DNA of 24,607 bases from Bacteroidales bacterium UBA4893 (GTDB lineage Bacteria > Bacteroidota > Bacteroidia > Bacteroidales > P3): the NCBI GenBank assembly GCA_002399025.1, contig DHCV01000012.1, forward strand, positions 1-24,607. The letters run 5' to 3'. This document shows positions 7,829-15,649 of the stretch, one piece after another. The notes under the pieces are model-generated. The model made no database searches. It was not told where the DNA came from and saw nothing but the letters and a program-made list of their open reading frames with translations. Position 1 is the stretch's first letter. The number at the start of each line of letters is the position of its first letter. The position numbers and the translations under genes were made by a program.

Positions 7829-9139
7829 CTAAGCCTTTAATCTGTTATTAATGTAATATTGTGTTCTGAAATAATAGAAAAGAAACATAAGAATATTAAG
7901 AAACATAACTCCGAATGAAATACCTAATACCCCAAAATTTATTCCCACAAAATCATAAAGGAAATATCCAATTAAGCTCAAACCTCCTCCAAGTATAACA
8001 TGAATATATGTTTTTTCAAAATATGTCATAAAATTAATCATTAATTGAGCCATTGCAGCAATTACCTGAGAGATAATTAAGAAAGGAAGAATTTCAAGAA
8101 TTAGATAATAATCTTGAGGAATTAGATTAATTTTTAGTCCTATATATGAACCAATCCATATTAATAAACCAACAAAACTAAGTCCAAATGCAATTATCCA
8201 TAAATATCTATTTGTTTTTCTTCTTAAAACTATCAAGTCTTTTTCTTTCATAAATAGTGGATTCCAAACAAAATTAAAAGATTGATAAATTATTAAAACA
8301 ATAGTAGCAAGCAAAAATCCAAGATAATAAATAGCCATACCTTTCTCTCCAGAATATTTTGCAACAAAAAACTTATCTCCAAAGTTCACAACAGCATACA
8401 TTATGCTAGATGCCATAATTGGTAGACCTAACTTAAAAGCTTTCTTAAGAAAGTAAGAGCTGAATTTAAAAACAAAATTCTTGTAAATAATAATAGAAAA
8501 AGTAAGCGTAAGAATAAGTTCCATTGAATAAGTTACAGCAAGACGTTGGAAAACATTATCTCCATCAGAATAATAAATAACTAATATAGCAGTAAGATTG
8601 GTAAGAAAGAATCTCAATAAATTATATGTTTGAAGACCTCTTATTCTTTCCGAAGAAACCAAAAAGAAAGTAAGATAGGTTGAAAAAATCATTGAGGCTG
8701 CAGCAACAAACACAAAATCTCTATATGTAAAATATTGATTGGCTCCCACAGAGTTAGTTTTATTTAAAAAAGAAAAGAAATCAACATCAATTCTCCAGAA
8801 ATAGACAATGATTATTGATATTAAAACTAATATAAAAAGCGAAGAAGTCAAAGTATAAAGCATCGAACCCTGCTTATCTTTATCAGAAACAGTGTCTGCA
8901 TATAGCTTAATAAGGGCAATATAAAATCCAAAACAAAGTATGGTGGATAGTGTCATTGCAAAAGAATATAAATATCCGTAAAGCCCATATTCCTCTGGTG
9001 ACATTAGTCTAAGGAAAACAGGTATTAGAAGAAAGTTTGCTCCTCTAACCAACACATCAACTGAGAATACCTTAATAAAACGAGAAAAAATTTCGTTTTC
9101 CTTAATGTATTTATTTACAAACTCATTAACTATATTCAT
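7829..9139 (-). CDS. Oligosaccharide flippase (Wzx-like, MATE/MOP superfamily)
   Basis: A 436-residue polytopic membrane protein with about 12 hydrophobic segments spread over the whole length. Near the N-terminus it has the typical polysaccharide-flippase signature: FSVDVLVRGANFLLIPVFLR followed by LMSPEEYGLYGYL. This matches the first two helices of the PST/Wzx family (polysaccharide biosynthesis protein). Its role would be to move undecaprenyl-linked oligosaccharide across the inner membrane. It is the first glycan gene, 36 bases after the DUF721 gene, and the sugar-modifying genes follow directly. Wzx proteins are poorly conserved, so only the class can be given. Confidence 0.9.
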   Translation of the reverse strand: MNIVNEFVNKYIKENEIFSRFIKVFSVDVLVRGANFLLIPVFLRLMSPEEYGLYGYLYSFAMTLSTILCFGFYIALIKLYADTVSDKDKQGSMLYTLTSSLFILVLISIIIVYFWRIDVDFFSFLNKTNSVGANQYFTYRDFVFVAAASMIFSTYLTFFLVSSERIRGLQTYNLLRFFLTNLTAILVIYYSDGDNVFQRLAVTYSMELILTLTFSIIIYKNFVFKFSSYFLKKAFKLGLPIMASSIMYAVVNFGDKFFVAKYSGEKGMAIYYLGFLLATIVLIIYQSFNFVWNPLFMKEKDLIVLRRKTNRYLWIIAFGLSFVGLLIWIGSYIGLKINLIPQDYYLILEILPFLIISQVIAAMAQLMINFMTYFEKTYIHVILGGGLSLIGYFLYDFVGINFGVLGISFGVMFLNILMFLFYYFRTQYYINNRLKA

Positions 9140-9175
9140 TAAATAATATCTTAACTCTTTGACAAAAATAATAAA

Positions 9176-9505
9176 CTACAAAATGTATATGTTTTTCAAA
9201 TTAGAATCTGGCAACTTAGCTTTAATCTTTTCCAATATTGATGTTCTAACCATTAGCAATTCTTGTTTTAGGGCAGCTGAGTTTACTTTAACATATAAGC
9301 ACGCATTCTGCACGTATATTTTGGTGGTTAGTTTATTTATCAACTCTCCTGTAATCTCCCTCCAAGCTAAAATAATATCTTCTTCATCTAAATTGGCATC
9401 AATATGGTAGTAATTAAAAAAATCTTTAAGTACATCCTTAATACTCTCTTCCTTAGTTCCTCTTGCCTTACGGTTGATCTTATCTACATAATTCCTATAT
9501 TTCAT
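9176..9505 (-). CDS. DUF721 (DciA-like) protein
   Basis: A 109-residue protein starting at the ATG at 9505; a longer open frame extends upstream, but that part lies inside recF in another frame. The pattern (basic N-terminus with IKDVLKDFF, then W in ILAWREITGELINKLTTKIYV, then LYVKVNSAALKQELLMVRTSIL) matches the compact DUF721 domain. This domain is related to DciA, the loader of the replicative helicase DnaB in many bacteria. Close linkage of DUF721 to recF is common in Bacteroidota. The start overlaps the end of recF by 11 bases, implying translational coupling. A helicase-loading role here is inferred from the family. Confidence 0.85.
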   Translation of the reverse strand: MKYRNYVDKINRKARGTKEESIKDVLKDFFNYYHIDANLDEEDIILAWREITGELINKLTTKIYVQNACLYVKVNSAALKQELLMVRTSILEKIKAKLPDSNLKNIYIL

Positions 9506-10604
9506 AATCAATTCCTTTCTGAGAAATCCTATAAATCTTGTGTTCCATATTTGTTTGTTCAAACATTGATTCAACCCTGCCCAATTGAGTATCTGTGATG
9601 AATACCTGACCAAATCTTTCACCTGCTGTCAAAACCAAGAGTTGATTTATTCTTTTTAAGTCTAATTTATCAAAAATATCATCCAACAAGAGAATTGGTT
9701 TAATCTTCGTTCTTTTAAATATATATTCAAATTGAGCCAGTTTAAGAGCCAAAAGAAAGGATTTCTGCTGTCCTTGTGATGCAAATCTCTTAACTGAATT
9801 ATCATTCATCATCAATCCCAAATCGTCTTTATGAATGCCTATAGAAGTGTATCTAAGAATCCTATCCTTCTCAATTGAATCATCTAAAAGCTTTTCGTAA
9901 TTATTTTCCAAATCATCAGAAACATACTCCAAGCTAACCTTTTCTTTATCAGATGAAATAAAGTTATAGTAGTATTGGAAGATGGGAGAAAATTCCTCAA
10001 TAAAGGATTTTCTTCGATTGTGAATGACAGATCCATAGGAAATCATCTGCTCATCCCAAATTTTAAGAGACTCAGTGCTGAAAGTATTTGTTTGATAGAA
10101 ATGTTTTAGTAGTGTATTTCTTTGAACTAACGCCTTATTGTACTTAATTAGATTATCCAAATAGAGATTATCAACCTGAGAAATAATCAAATCCAAAAAT
10201 TTCCTCCTCAACTCACTCCCTCCTACAATTAATTCTTGATCAGATGGGGTTATCATCACCAATGGTATCTTCCCAATATGCTCCGAAAAACGAGTGTATT
10301 CCTTATCGTCACACTTAAAAAGCTTTCTCTCGCCTTTTCTTAAAACACAGGAAAATTTCTCAATTCCATTATTATCAAAATCATAGAACCCATGAATTGA
10401 AAAGAAATCTTCATTATGCCTGATGTTGTTAGAATCAATCACATTAAAGTAGCTCTTACAAAAAGAAAGGTAGTGAATGGAATCAAGTATGTTAGTTTTG
10501 CCAACACCATTCTCACCCACCAAACAATTAACCTTCTTACAGAAACTTAGTTCGGCTTGCTCAATATTCTTGAAATTACTAAGCTTTAGTTTATTGAGAT
10601 ACAT
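9495..10604 (-). CDS. recF: DNA replication and repair protein RecF
   Basis: A 369-residue SMC-like ATPase, the usual size for RecF. With RecO and RecR it loads RecA at single-strand gaps on damaged or stalled forks. Visible are the N-terminal MYLNKLKLSNFKNIE, Walker A GENGVGKTN (30-38), DSIHYLSFCKS typical of RecF, the ABC signature region ASQGQQKSFLLALKLAQ, and Walker B with D-loop KPILLLDDIFDKLD. The open frame continues nine codons further upstream, but the ATG at 10604 puts the first beta-strand at the family's normal position. It overlaps the end of ispH by 19 bases, and the DUF721 gene overlaps its 3' end by 11. Confidence 0.95.
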   Translation of the reverse strand: MYLNKLKLSNFKNIEQAELSFCKKVNCLVGENGVGKTNILDSIHYLSFCKSYFNVIDSNNIRHNEDFFSIHGFYDFDNNGIEKFSCVLRKGERKLFKCDDKEYTRFSEHIGKIPLVMITPSDQELIVGGSELRRKFLDLIISQVDNLYLDNLIKYNKALVQRNTLLKHFYQTNTFSTESLKIWDEQMISYGSVIHNRRKSFIEEFSPIFQYYYNFISSDKEKVSLEYVSDDLENNYEKLLDDSIEKDRILRYTSIGIHKDDLGLMMNDNSVKRFASQGQQKSFLLALKLAQFEYIFKRTKIKPILLLDDIFDKLDLKRINQLLVLTAGERFGQVFITDTQLGRVESMFEQTNMEHKIYRISQKGIDYEI

Positions 10605-11458
10605 TCTTGCATTATTTCTTCCATTAACCATCTTGGGGTTGAGGTTGCCCCTGAAATACCAACACTCTCACAATCCTCAAACCACTCTTTCTTAACATCT
10701 TCCTTTTTGGAAATCAAATAAGTCTTTTCCTTATGTTCCTTACATAAATTAAAAAGATACATCCCATTTGAACTATTTTTCCCACTAACAAACAAAAGTA
10801 CATCAACCGTATCTGAAAACTCAATCAATTCCTTTGAGCGAGAAGAAACCTTTCCACAAATGGAGTTTGTAATAATTAAATCATTATTTGTCTTATTATT
10901 AGAATTATATCTCAATAAAACCTCATCGCATAAACTCTTATAATCTTCTTTGCTCATAGTTGTTTGAGAAAACAAATGTATAGGCTTTTCAAAATTGATT
11001 AAATCCAAATCTTCCTTTGAACTTACAACTATTGCTTCATTATTTGTTTGACCAACCAATCCTACAACCTCTGCATGACCTTTCTTTCCATAGATAACCA
11101 CCTGTCCACCAATTTCTTTCATCCTCAAATAGCCTTTTCTAACATTTTGTTGGAGTTTGAGCACAATTGGGCAGGTTGCGTCAATGATTTCAATATTATT
11201 TTCTTTTGCCAAAGCATAGGTTGAAGGAGGTTCGCCATGAGCCCTAATCATAATCTTAGTGTCTTTCAGGGTTTTCATCCTTTCAATATCAATAACCTCT
11301 AAGCCAAGCTTTGAGAGTCTTTCCACCTCCATATTATTATGCACAATGTCCCCAAGGCAATAAAGCTTTTCATTATCCCTAAGTTCTTTCTCAACCAAAT
11401 TAATTGCCGACACAACTCCAAAACAAAATCCTGCCAAAGGTTCAATCTTAATTATCAT
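10586..11458 (-). CDS. ispH: 4-hydroxy-3-methylbut-2-enyl diphosphate reductase
   Basis: A 290-residue IspH (LytB), the last enzyme of the methylerythritol phosphate pathway; it reduces HMBPP to IPP and DMAPP with a [4Fe-4S] cluster. The three cluster cysteines are present: C12 (GFCFGV), C96 (DATCP) and C201 (NSICGKVSSRS). Substrate-binding residues are also visible: H40 (DIVHN), H74 (RAHGEPP), H128 with E130 (GHAEVVG), QTTMS (165-169), SGKNSSNG (225-232) and GISGATSTP (267-275). It is the stand-alone short form, not the fusion with ribosomal protein S1 seen in some bacteria. It heads an overlapping operon with recF and the DUF721 gene. A TATATTTG box lies 44 bases upstream, and a 21-nt palindrome ladder lies further upstream. 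Confidence 0.96.
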   Translation of the reverse strand: MIIKIEPLAGFCFGVVSAINLVEKELRDNEKLYCLGDIVHNNMEVERLSKLGLEVIDIERMKTLKDTKIMIRAHGEPPSTYALAKENNIEIIDATCPIVLKLQQNVRKGYLRMKEIGGQVVIYGKKGHAEVVGLVGQTNNEAIVVSSKEDLDLINFEKPIHLFSQTTMSKEDYKSLCDEVLLRYNSNNKTNNDLIITNSICGKVSSRSKELIEFSDTVDVLLFVSGKNSSNGMYLFNLCKEHKEKTYLISKKEDVKKEWFEDCESVGISGATSTPRWLMEEIMQECISIN

Positions 11459-11501
11459 ATACTAAACAAAATTATCCAAACTAACCATATAATTTAATAT
11501 G

Positions 11502-11509
11502 CAAATATA
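11502..11509 (-). promoter_or_regulatory. Candidate -7 promoter box for ispH-recF-DUF721
   Basis: Minus-strand TATATTTG fits TAnnTTTG and stands 43 bases before the ispH ATG. A TTTTG at 11529-11525 lies 15 bases upstream, somewhat closer than the usual -33 spacing. Confidence 0.45.
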
Positions 11510-11587
11510 TAAAAAAAACAACATCAAAAGGCTAAGAGATATAAAAATCCTCCAAATAAGAAATCCTAACTTGAAAATAAACTAAGG

Positions 11588-11708
11588 TTGAAAAAAATTT
11601 AAACCAAGTTTGAGAAAATTTATTCGGTGGATAAATAAATTTATCTGGGAGATAATTTTATTTTTGCAGGAGATAAATAAATTTTTGCAGGAGATAATTT
11701 CAATTAAG
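11588..11708. repeat. Ladder of degenerate 21-nt units with short AT palindromes
   Basis: The clearest units begin GGATAAATAAATTT (11629), GGAGATAATTTTATTTTTGCA (11648), GGAGATAAATAAATTTTTGC (11669) and GGAGATAATTTC (11690). The GATAA element recurs at 11630, 11651, 11672 and 11693, exactly 21 bases apart. Two earlier, more divergent units start with TTGA (11588 and about 11610). Each unit has a small palindrome near its centre: AAATTT at 11595-11600 and 11616-11621, AAAT-AA-ATTT at 11633-11642 and 11675-11684, and ATAA-TT-TTAT at 11652-11661. The array lies 130-250 bases upstream of ispH, between it and the terminator of the next gene. The sequence differs from the 23564-23833 array but the period is the same. 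Function unknown. Confidence 0.75.
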
Positions 11709-11749
11709 TCCCGTTTAATTTTAGGAGTATAAGGACTTTTATCATTAAC

Positions 11750-11787
11750 CATTAATAAAAAAAGAGGTTGGTTATGCCAGCCTCTTT
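11750..11787 (-). terminator. Terminator of the beta-barrel-like protein gene
   Basis: AAAGAGGTTGG (11761-11771) pairs with CCAGCCTCTTT (11777-11787) with one G-U pair and a 5-nt loop. On the minus strand the stem is followed by a TTTTTTTATTAA run. It lies 33 bases after the stop of the gene at 11820-12509. Confidence 0.85.
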
Positions 11788-11819
11788 CTAAATGTTTTTT
11801 ATTGTTTAAATCTTCTGAA

Positions 11820-12509
11820 TTAGAATTTTAGTGCTATCCCAGCGGCTCCAACCTTATTTAGGTCAAATCCCCATTCTATAAAGGCTCCAATATTCTTGGT
11901 GAAATAAAACTTAAATCCCATCATTAATGTTCCCATAAATCCAGAGTAGTGGAAAGTTTCTGAATCTGGAGTTGCTAAATCCATATTTAGGTAACCTAAT
12001 GATATATTGTAGTACATCAATACGCTTTTGCTAAAATTGATTGTAAAGGTAAATTTACCTCCAGCATAATAAGTTCCAAAATCTTTTGGAGTAGAGTTGG
12101 AGTCTAATAATGACATCCCTCCAAGCGATTGTCTTTCTGTCATTTGTGAATATGAACCTGTTATTCCTGCACTTAGGGCAATTCTACCGCCTGAAAAGAA
12201 ACAATAGTCTCCAGCCAAACTTAGGGCTGGTACTTTCATGGACAATGTAGGAAATACAGCAAGCATTGGAAAACCAACACCAGCATCTATTGCAATTTTT
12301 CCTTTAGTAAATGCATACTCATTTCCTTTTTTGCCTCTACGTCCTCTTTTAACTGGACGACGCTTTGGAGCATTTAAGGAATTCAGTTCATTAAAAGATA
12401 ATTCTGAAAAGTTTGTGTTAAACACTAAATCGTTGCCAGCATAAGAAGGCACAAATGAAGTTGCCAAGATGCATACTAGCAGAAATAATGAAAGTTTTAA
12501 TTTTGCCAT
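11820..12509 (-). CDS. Secreted beta-barrel-like outer-membrane protein, unknown function
   Basis: A 229-residue protein. Residues 1-24 (MAKLKLSLFLLVCILATSFVPSYA) form a Sec signal peptide with an SYA cleavage site. After a short N-terminal stretch comes a very basic segment, KRRPVKRGRRGKK (49-61). From about residue 68 alternating hydrophobic/polar strands follow, rich in G, Y and F (for example YNISLGYLNMDLA and GFMGTLMMGFKFYF), and the chain ends GIALKF. A terminal Phe after amphipathic strands is typical of outer-membrane barrels, here of about 8 strands. No specific family was recognised. It is a single-gene unit with its own TATCTTTG promoter box and a strong terminator, divergent from the DUF2156 operon. 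Confidence 0.75.
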   Translation of the reverse strand: MAKLKLSLFLLVCILATSFVPSYAGNDLVFNTNFSELSFNELNSLNAPKRRPVKRGRRGKKGNEYAFTKGKIAIDAGVGFPMLAVFPTLSMKVPALSLAGDYCFFSGGRIALSAGITGSYSQMTERQSLGGMSLLDSNSTPKDFGTYYAGGKFTFTINFSKSVLMYYNISLGYLNMDLATPDSETFHYSGFMGTLMMGFKFYFTKNIGAFIEWGFDLNKVGAAGIALKF

Positions 12510-12544
12510 GATGATTTGTTGATAATTAGTTATTAATTTAGGTG

Positions 12545-12552
12545 CAAAGATA
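12545..12552 (-). promoter_or_regulatory. -7 promoter box for the barrel-protein gene
   Basis: Minus-strand TATCTTTG is an exact match to TAnnTTTG and lies 35 bases before the ATG at 12509. An identical plus-strand box lies 20 bases away, so two promoters are back to back. Confidence 0.6.
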
Positions 12553-12572
12553 ATAGAAATATTTAAATGTCG

Positions 12573-12580
12573 TATCTTTG
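12573..12580 (+). promoter_or_regulatory. -7 promoter box for the DUF2156-GNAT-hutI operon
   Basis: TATCTTTG fits TAnnTTTG. It stands 19 bases before the ATG at 12600, which supports that ATG over the upstream in-frame start at 12567, because the latter lies before the predicted transcription start. Confidence 0.6.
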
Positions 12581-12599
12581 CACATTAAAAATATTAATA

Positions 12600-13517
12600 A
12601 TGTTGAACTTTAAAAGAATTACGCCCGAAGATAAGGATATTTTTGATTCATTCTATCAATATAAAACTGTAAAGAATTGCGAAACTGCCTTTGCCAACCT
12701 TTGTGCTTATGGATTTGCTTTAAATGGAGAATATGCAGTGATTGATAACACTCTAATTACGAGGGTTCATTTTGAACTCAATAAGGTGATTTGCTATCAT
12801 TGCCCTATTGGCACTGGCGATAAGGTTGCTATTATCAATGAATTAATCAATGATGCCAAAGAAAAAGGCTTTACTATGAAGATGATGATTGATTGTCATG
12901 ATCTTTTCAGAGAAAACTTTTGCAGTAGATTTACTTGTGAGCAAAAAAGAGAATACTTCGATTATATTTATTTAAGAGAATCATTGGCTACTCTTTCAGG
13001 GAAGAAGCTTCAAGCTAAGAGGAATCATGTGAATAAGTTTATGAAGACTTATAACTATACATATTCAGAAATAAACAGTTCTAATATTGGTATCTGTATT
13101 GACTTCTCAAAGCGTTGGCTTAACTATAAGATTAAAACTAATAGCGACCCTGACGTTGAAGGTTATGAAGGCGAAATAAGGGTTTTAGAGTATTTTGCTG
13201 AGAACTTTGAGGCTCTTGGATTAATTGGTGCTGGACTATTTGTTGAAGATGATTTGGTTGCTTTCACAATTGGTTCAAAAGTAAATAACGAAACTTTTTG
13301 CACCCATATAGAGAAAGCAAATTCAGAAGATTATGAAGGAGTTTATGCAATGATTAACAAGGAATTTGCTTTGCATCTGCCTGAGGAATTTATCTATATT
13401 AATCGTGAGGAAGACTTAGGTTTGGAAGGTTTGAGAAAGGCAAAGCTTTCATATAATCCAATTGAATTGATTACAAAAACTGTCGCTACTCTAATACAAG
13501 ATGGAACAGAGAGTTAA
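12600..13517 (+). CDS. DUF2156 domain protein (phosphatidylglycerol lysyltransferase C-terminal-like, GNAT fold)
   Basis: A 305-residue protein starting at the ATG at 12600; an earlier in-frame start at 12567 precedes the promoter box and is rejected. The sequence fits the DUF2156 pattern: FKRITPEDKDIF near the N-terminus, the FANLCAYGFAL block in place of the usual NLxxW, DYIYLRESLATLSGKKLQAKRNHVNKF cut here as YIYLRESLATLSGKKLQAK, and late INREEDLGLEGLRKAKLSYNP. The domain has a double GNAT fold and is related to the C-terminal half of MprF and to FemX-type aminoacyl transferases. Stand-alone bacterial versions have no established substrate. It has no membrane segments, unlike MprF. The gene overlaps the GNAT gene by 17 bases and forms an operon with it and hutI. 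Confidence 0.82.
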   Translation: MLNFKRITPEDKDIFDSFYQYKTVKNCETAFANLCAYGFALNGEYAVIDNTLITRVHFELNKVICYHCPIGTGDKVAIINELINDAKEKGFTMKMMIDCHDLFRENFCSRFTCEQKREYFDYIYLRESLATLSGKKLQAKRNHVNKFMKTYNYTYSEINSSNIGICIDFSKRWLNYKIKTNSDPDVEGYEGEIRVLEYFAENFEALGLIGAGLFVEDDLVAFTIGSKVNNETFCTHIEKANSEDYEGVYAMINKEFALHLPEEFIYINREEDLGLEGLRKAKLSYNPIELITKTVATLIQDGTES

Positions 13518-14223
13518 AGAAATATGGAACAAACATTTTGGAGACGATTTAGACTTTCTAAATAAGTATTTCTCTACCTTTTATGAGCCTAATAATCTTA
13601 TAATTAATCCTAACATTGAAGAGAATGGGTTTATTTATATGACTTTAATTGTTAGGTATGATTACAAATACTACAATGAAATTCTCCCAATAGGTTATAT
13701 TACTGCTGTTTTAACTAATCCTGAATATAGGAATCAGGGATATTTCCGAATTACAATGCATGAGGTTTTCCAAAAGCTTATTGAGAATGATTTTCCAATC
13801 TCTTGTTTGATTCCAGCAACTGAACAACTTTTGACAACCTATATTAGATATGGTTATTCTAATTGTTTTACTGACAAAAGAGAAAAGGATAATAATAAAT
13901 CAATTATTCACAACCAAAAGACCTTCATGCTCTATAAAGAACTTGGATACAATATTACAACTCTTAAGCCTAATACCAATGCTATGATTAGGATTATTGA
14001 TGTTGTTAGGGTTATGGAGGCTTATGCTAAATCTAACCCAAGTTTAGTAGAAAAATATAAAATAATTGATAATCAAATTCAAAAAAATAATCTATACATT
14101 AATGTAAGTAATGGTGAGATTGAATTAAACAAAAAAGATGGTTCATATCAAGAAATTAATATTTCCGAATTAACCAAACTAATATTTAATGGCAGTTATA
14201 TGGATTTAATGTTTGACAATTAA
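13501..14223 (+). CDS. GNAT family N-acetyltransferase
   Basis: A 240-residue protein. Residues from about 60 to 130 form a GNAT domain: IGYITAVLTNPEYRNQGYFR (63-82) is motif A, with RNQGYF as the acetyl-CoA pyrophosphate-binding R/Q-x-x-G-x-G/A loop, and LIPATEQLLTTYIRYGYSN resembles motif B ending in the usual YxxxGF-like element. The C-terminal part (about 160-240; RIIDVVRVMEAYA, then IELNKKDG) looks like the sterol-carrier-like tail of Eis-type acetyltransferases. The substrate is not predictable. Its start lies inside the end of the DUF2156 gene (17-base overlap), so the two are translationally linked, and hutI follows 15 bases later. Confidence 0.8.
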   Translation: MEQRVKEIWNKHFGDDLDFLNKYFSTFYEPNNLIINPNIEENGFIYMTLIVRYDYKYYNEILPIGYITAVLTNPEYRNQGYFRITMHEVFQKLIENDFPISCLIPATEQLLTTYIRYGYSNCFTDKREKDNNKSIIHNQKTFMLYKELGYNITTLKPNTNAMIRIIDVVRVMEAYAKSNPSLVEKYKIIDNQIQKNNLYINVSNGEIELNKKDGSYQEINISELTKLIFNGSYMDLMFDN

Positions 14224-14238
14224 TAAAACAGATAAAAT

Positions 14239-15486
14239 ATGAAGACTTTAATCAAAAATATTAAAGAGTTAGTTCAAGTTGAAGACCAAATAAGAGAAAA
14301 GGTTTGTGGGAAAGACATGGCAAATCTTCAAACAATTAAGGATGCTTTTTTACTAATTGAAGACGATAAGATATTGGACTTTGGTCAAATGAGCTCTTTG
14401 AAGGAAGAAAAGGCAGATATTATTGTTGATGCTACAAATAGATTGGTTTTCCCTTCATTCTGCGACTCACATACACATTTGGTTTATTCTGGGAGCAGAG
14501 AGATTGAATATATTGATAAGATTAGAGGATTATCCTATGAGGAGATAGCAGAAAGAGGTGGTGGTATTCTTAATTCTGCCAAACGTCTTCAACAAGCAAG
14601 TGAGGATGAGCTTTATGAAGATGCTCAAAAACGCTTGGATGAGATAATTATGATGGGAACTGGTGCTGTTGAAATCAAATCGGGCTATGGATTAAACACC
14701 GAAAGCGAACTAAAGATGCTTAGGGTTATTAAGAGGCTCAAAGAAAATTCACCACTTACAATTAAGTCAAATTTTTTGGGAGCACATGGAGTACCAATGG
14801 AGTATAGAGGACGTCAAGGAGAGTTTGTTGACCTAATTATCAACGAAATGATTCCTTTGGTGGCTAAGGATAACCTTGCGGACTTTATTGATGTGTTTTG
14901 CGACAAGGGATTCTTTACGGTTGAGGAAACCGACAGAATCTTAACTCAAGGAAGAAAGTATGGCATGAGAGCAAAGATACATGCTAATGAATTAGACTTT
15001 TCGGGAGGGGTTCAAATTGCAGTTAAGCACGATGCTCTCTCTTGCGATCACTTAGAATTTATTGGAGAGGACGAAATCATGAGCTTGCTTAACTCCAACA
15101 CTATGCCAACAGTACTTCCTGGTGCAGCATTCTTTCTGAATATGCGTTTGTCGCCTGTTAGAACAATGATGGATGCTGGATTACCTATTGCAATGGCATC
15201 AGATTTCAATCCTGGCTCATCTCCAAGTGGTAATATGCAAACAATTCTTAGTTTTGCATGTGTAAATTATAGGATGACTCCTCAAGAAGCATTTAATGCA
15301 ACAACAATCAACTCAGCCTATGCAATGGGAATTAGTCAAACTCACGGCTCTATAGCAAAAGGAAAGGTGGCAAACTTCTATATTACTAAGGAAATACCAA
15401 ACTTAGAGTATATGCCTTATTATTATGGAACAAACAAGGTTGATAGGGTATTTCTAAACGGGAAAGAATATATTTCGAAGAAATAG
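14239..15486 (+). CDS. hutI: Imidazolonepropionase
   Basis: A 415-residue amidohydrolase, matching the usual HutI length. It hydrolyses 4-imidazolone-5-propanoate to N-formimino-L-glutamate in histidine degradation. Visible are the metal site SHTH (H78, H80), the HutI-typical RGGGILNSAKR (106-116), EIKSGYGLN (145-153), the substrate-binding FLGAHGVP (179-186), H248 in IHANELD, H271 in DHLEF, and D322 in SDFNPGSSP. The last motif is diagnostic for HutI. It is the third gene of an operon with the DUF2156 and GNAT genes. hutH, hutU and the formimino-transfer genes are not in this window, so the rest of the pathway must be elsewhere or incomplete. Confidence 0.96.
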   Translation: MKTLIKNIKELVQVEDQIREKVCGKDMANLQTIKDAFLLIEDDKILDFGQMSSLKEEKADIIVDATNRLVFPSFCDSHTHLVYSGSREIEYIDKIRGLSYEEIAERGGGILNSAKRLQQASEDELYEDAQKRLDEIIMMGTGAVEIKSGYGLNTESELKMLRVIKRLKENSPLTIKSNFLGAHGVPMEYRGRQGEFVDLIINEMIPLVAKDNLADFIDVFCDKGFFTVEETDRILTQGRKYGMRAKIHANELDFSGGVQIAVKHDALSCDHLEFIGEDEIMSLLNSNTMPTVLPGAAFFLNMRLSPVRTMMDAGLPIAMASDFNPGSSPSGNMQTILSFACVNYRMTPQEAFNATTINSAYAMGISQTHGSIAKGKVANFYITKEIPNLEYMPYYYGTNKVDRVFLNGKEYISKK

Positions 15487-15569
15487 AAAAAATTAGTTTT
15501 TTGAGAAATTGTTTAAGACTATTGGATAACACTCTTTAATTCAATACACTACAAGAAATATTTTAACTA

Positions 15570-15626
15570 AAATGCGAAAATATTGATTTAAGTTGTATAT
15601 ATAATAAAATTCATTTTCTCGCATTT
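15570..15626. repeat. Inverted repeat between convergent genes, possible weak terminator
   Basis: AAATGCGA (15570-15577) pairs with TCGCATTT (15619-15626), and the pairing continues through AAAAT/ATTTT after a 2-nt bulge. It lies between the hutI stop and the stop of the convergent secreted-protein gene, where a bidirectional terminator would be expected. The loop is long and no clean T run follows, so the terminator reading is weak. Confidence 0.4.
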
Positions 15627-15649
15627 AGAGCTTAGGTTCAATACTTCTT

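Larger units (their letters stand above)
11459..11819. other. 361-base intergenic region: ispH promoter, 21-nt ladder, terminator
   Basis: This gap holds the candidate ispH promoter (11502-11509), the repeat ladder (11588-11708) and the terminator of the barrel-protein gene (11750-11787). No open frame with a recognisable product is seen in it. Confidence 0.7.

Noticed and set aside
9506..9622. N-terminal extension of the DUF721 open frame
   Set aside because: The extra 39 codons lie within recF in another frame and do not match the family; the ATG at 9505 gives the normal DUF721 length.
10605..10631. Nine-codon extension of recF
   Set aside because: RecF proteins begin with the strand found directly after the ATG at 10604; the extension only overlaps ispH further.
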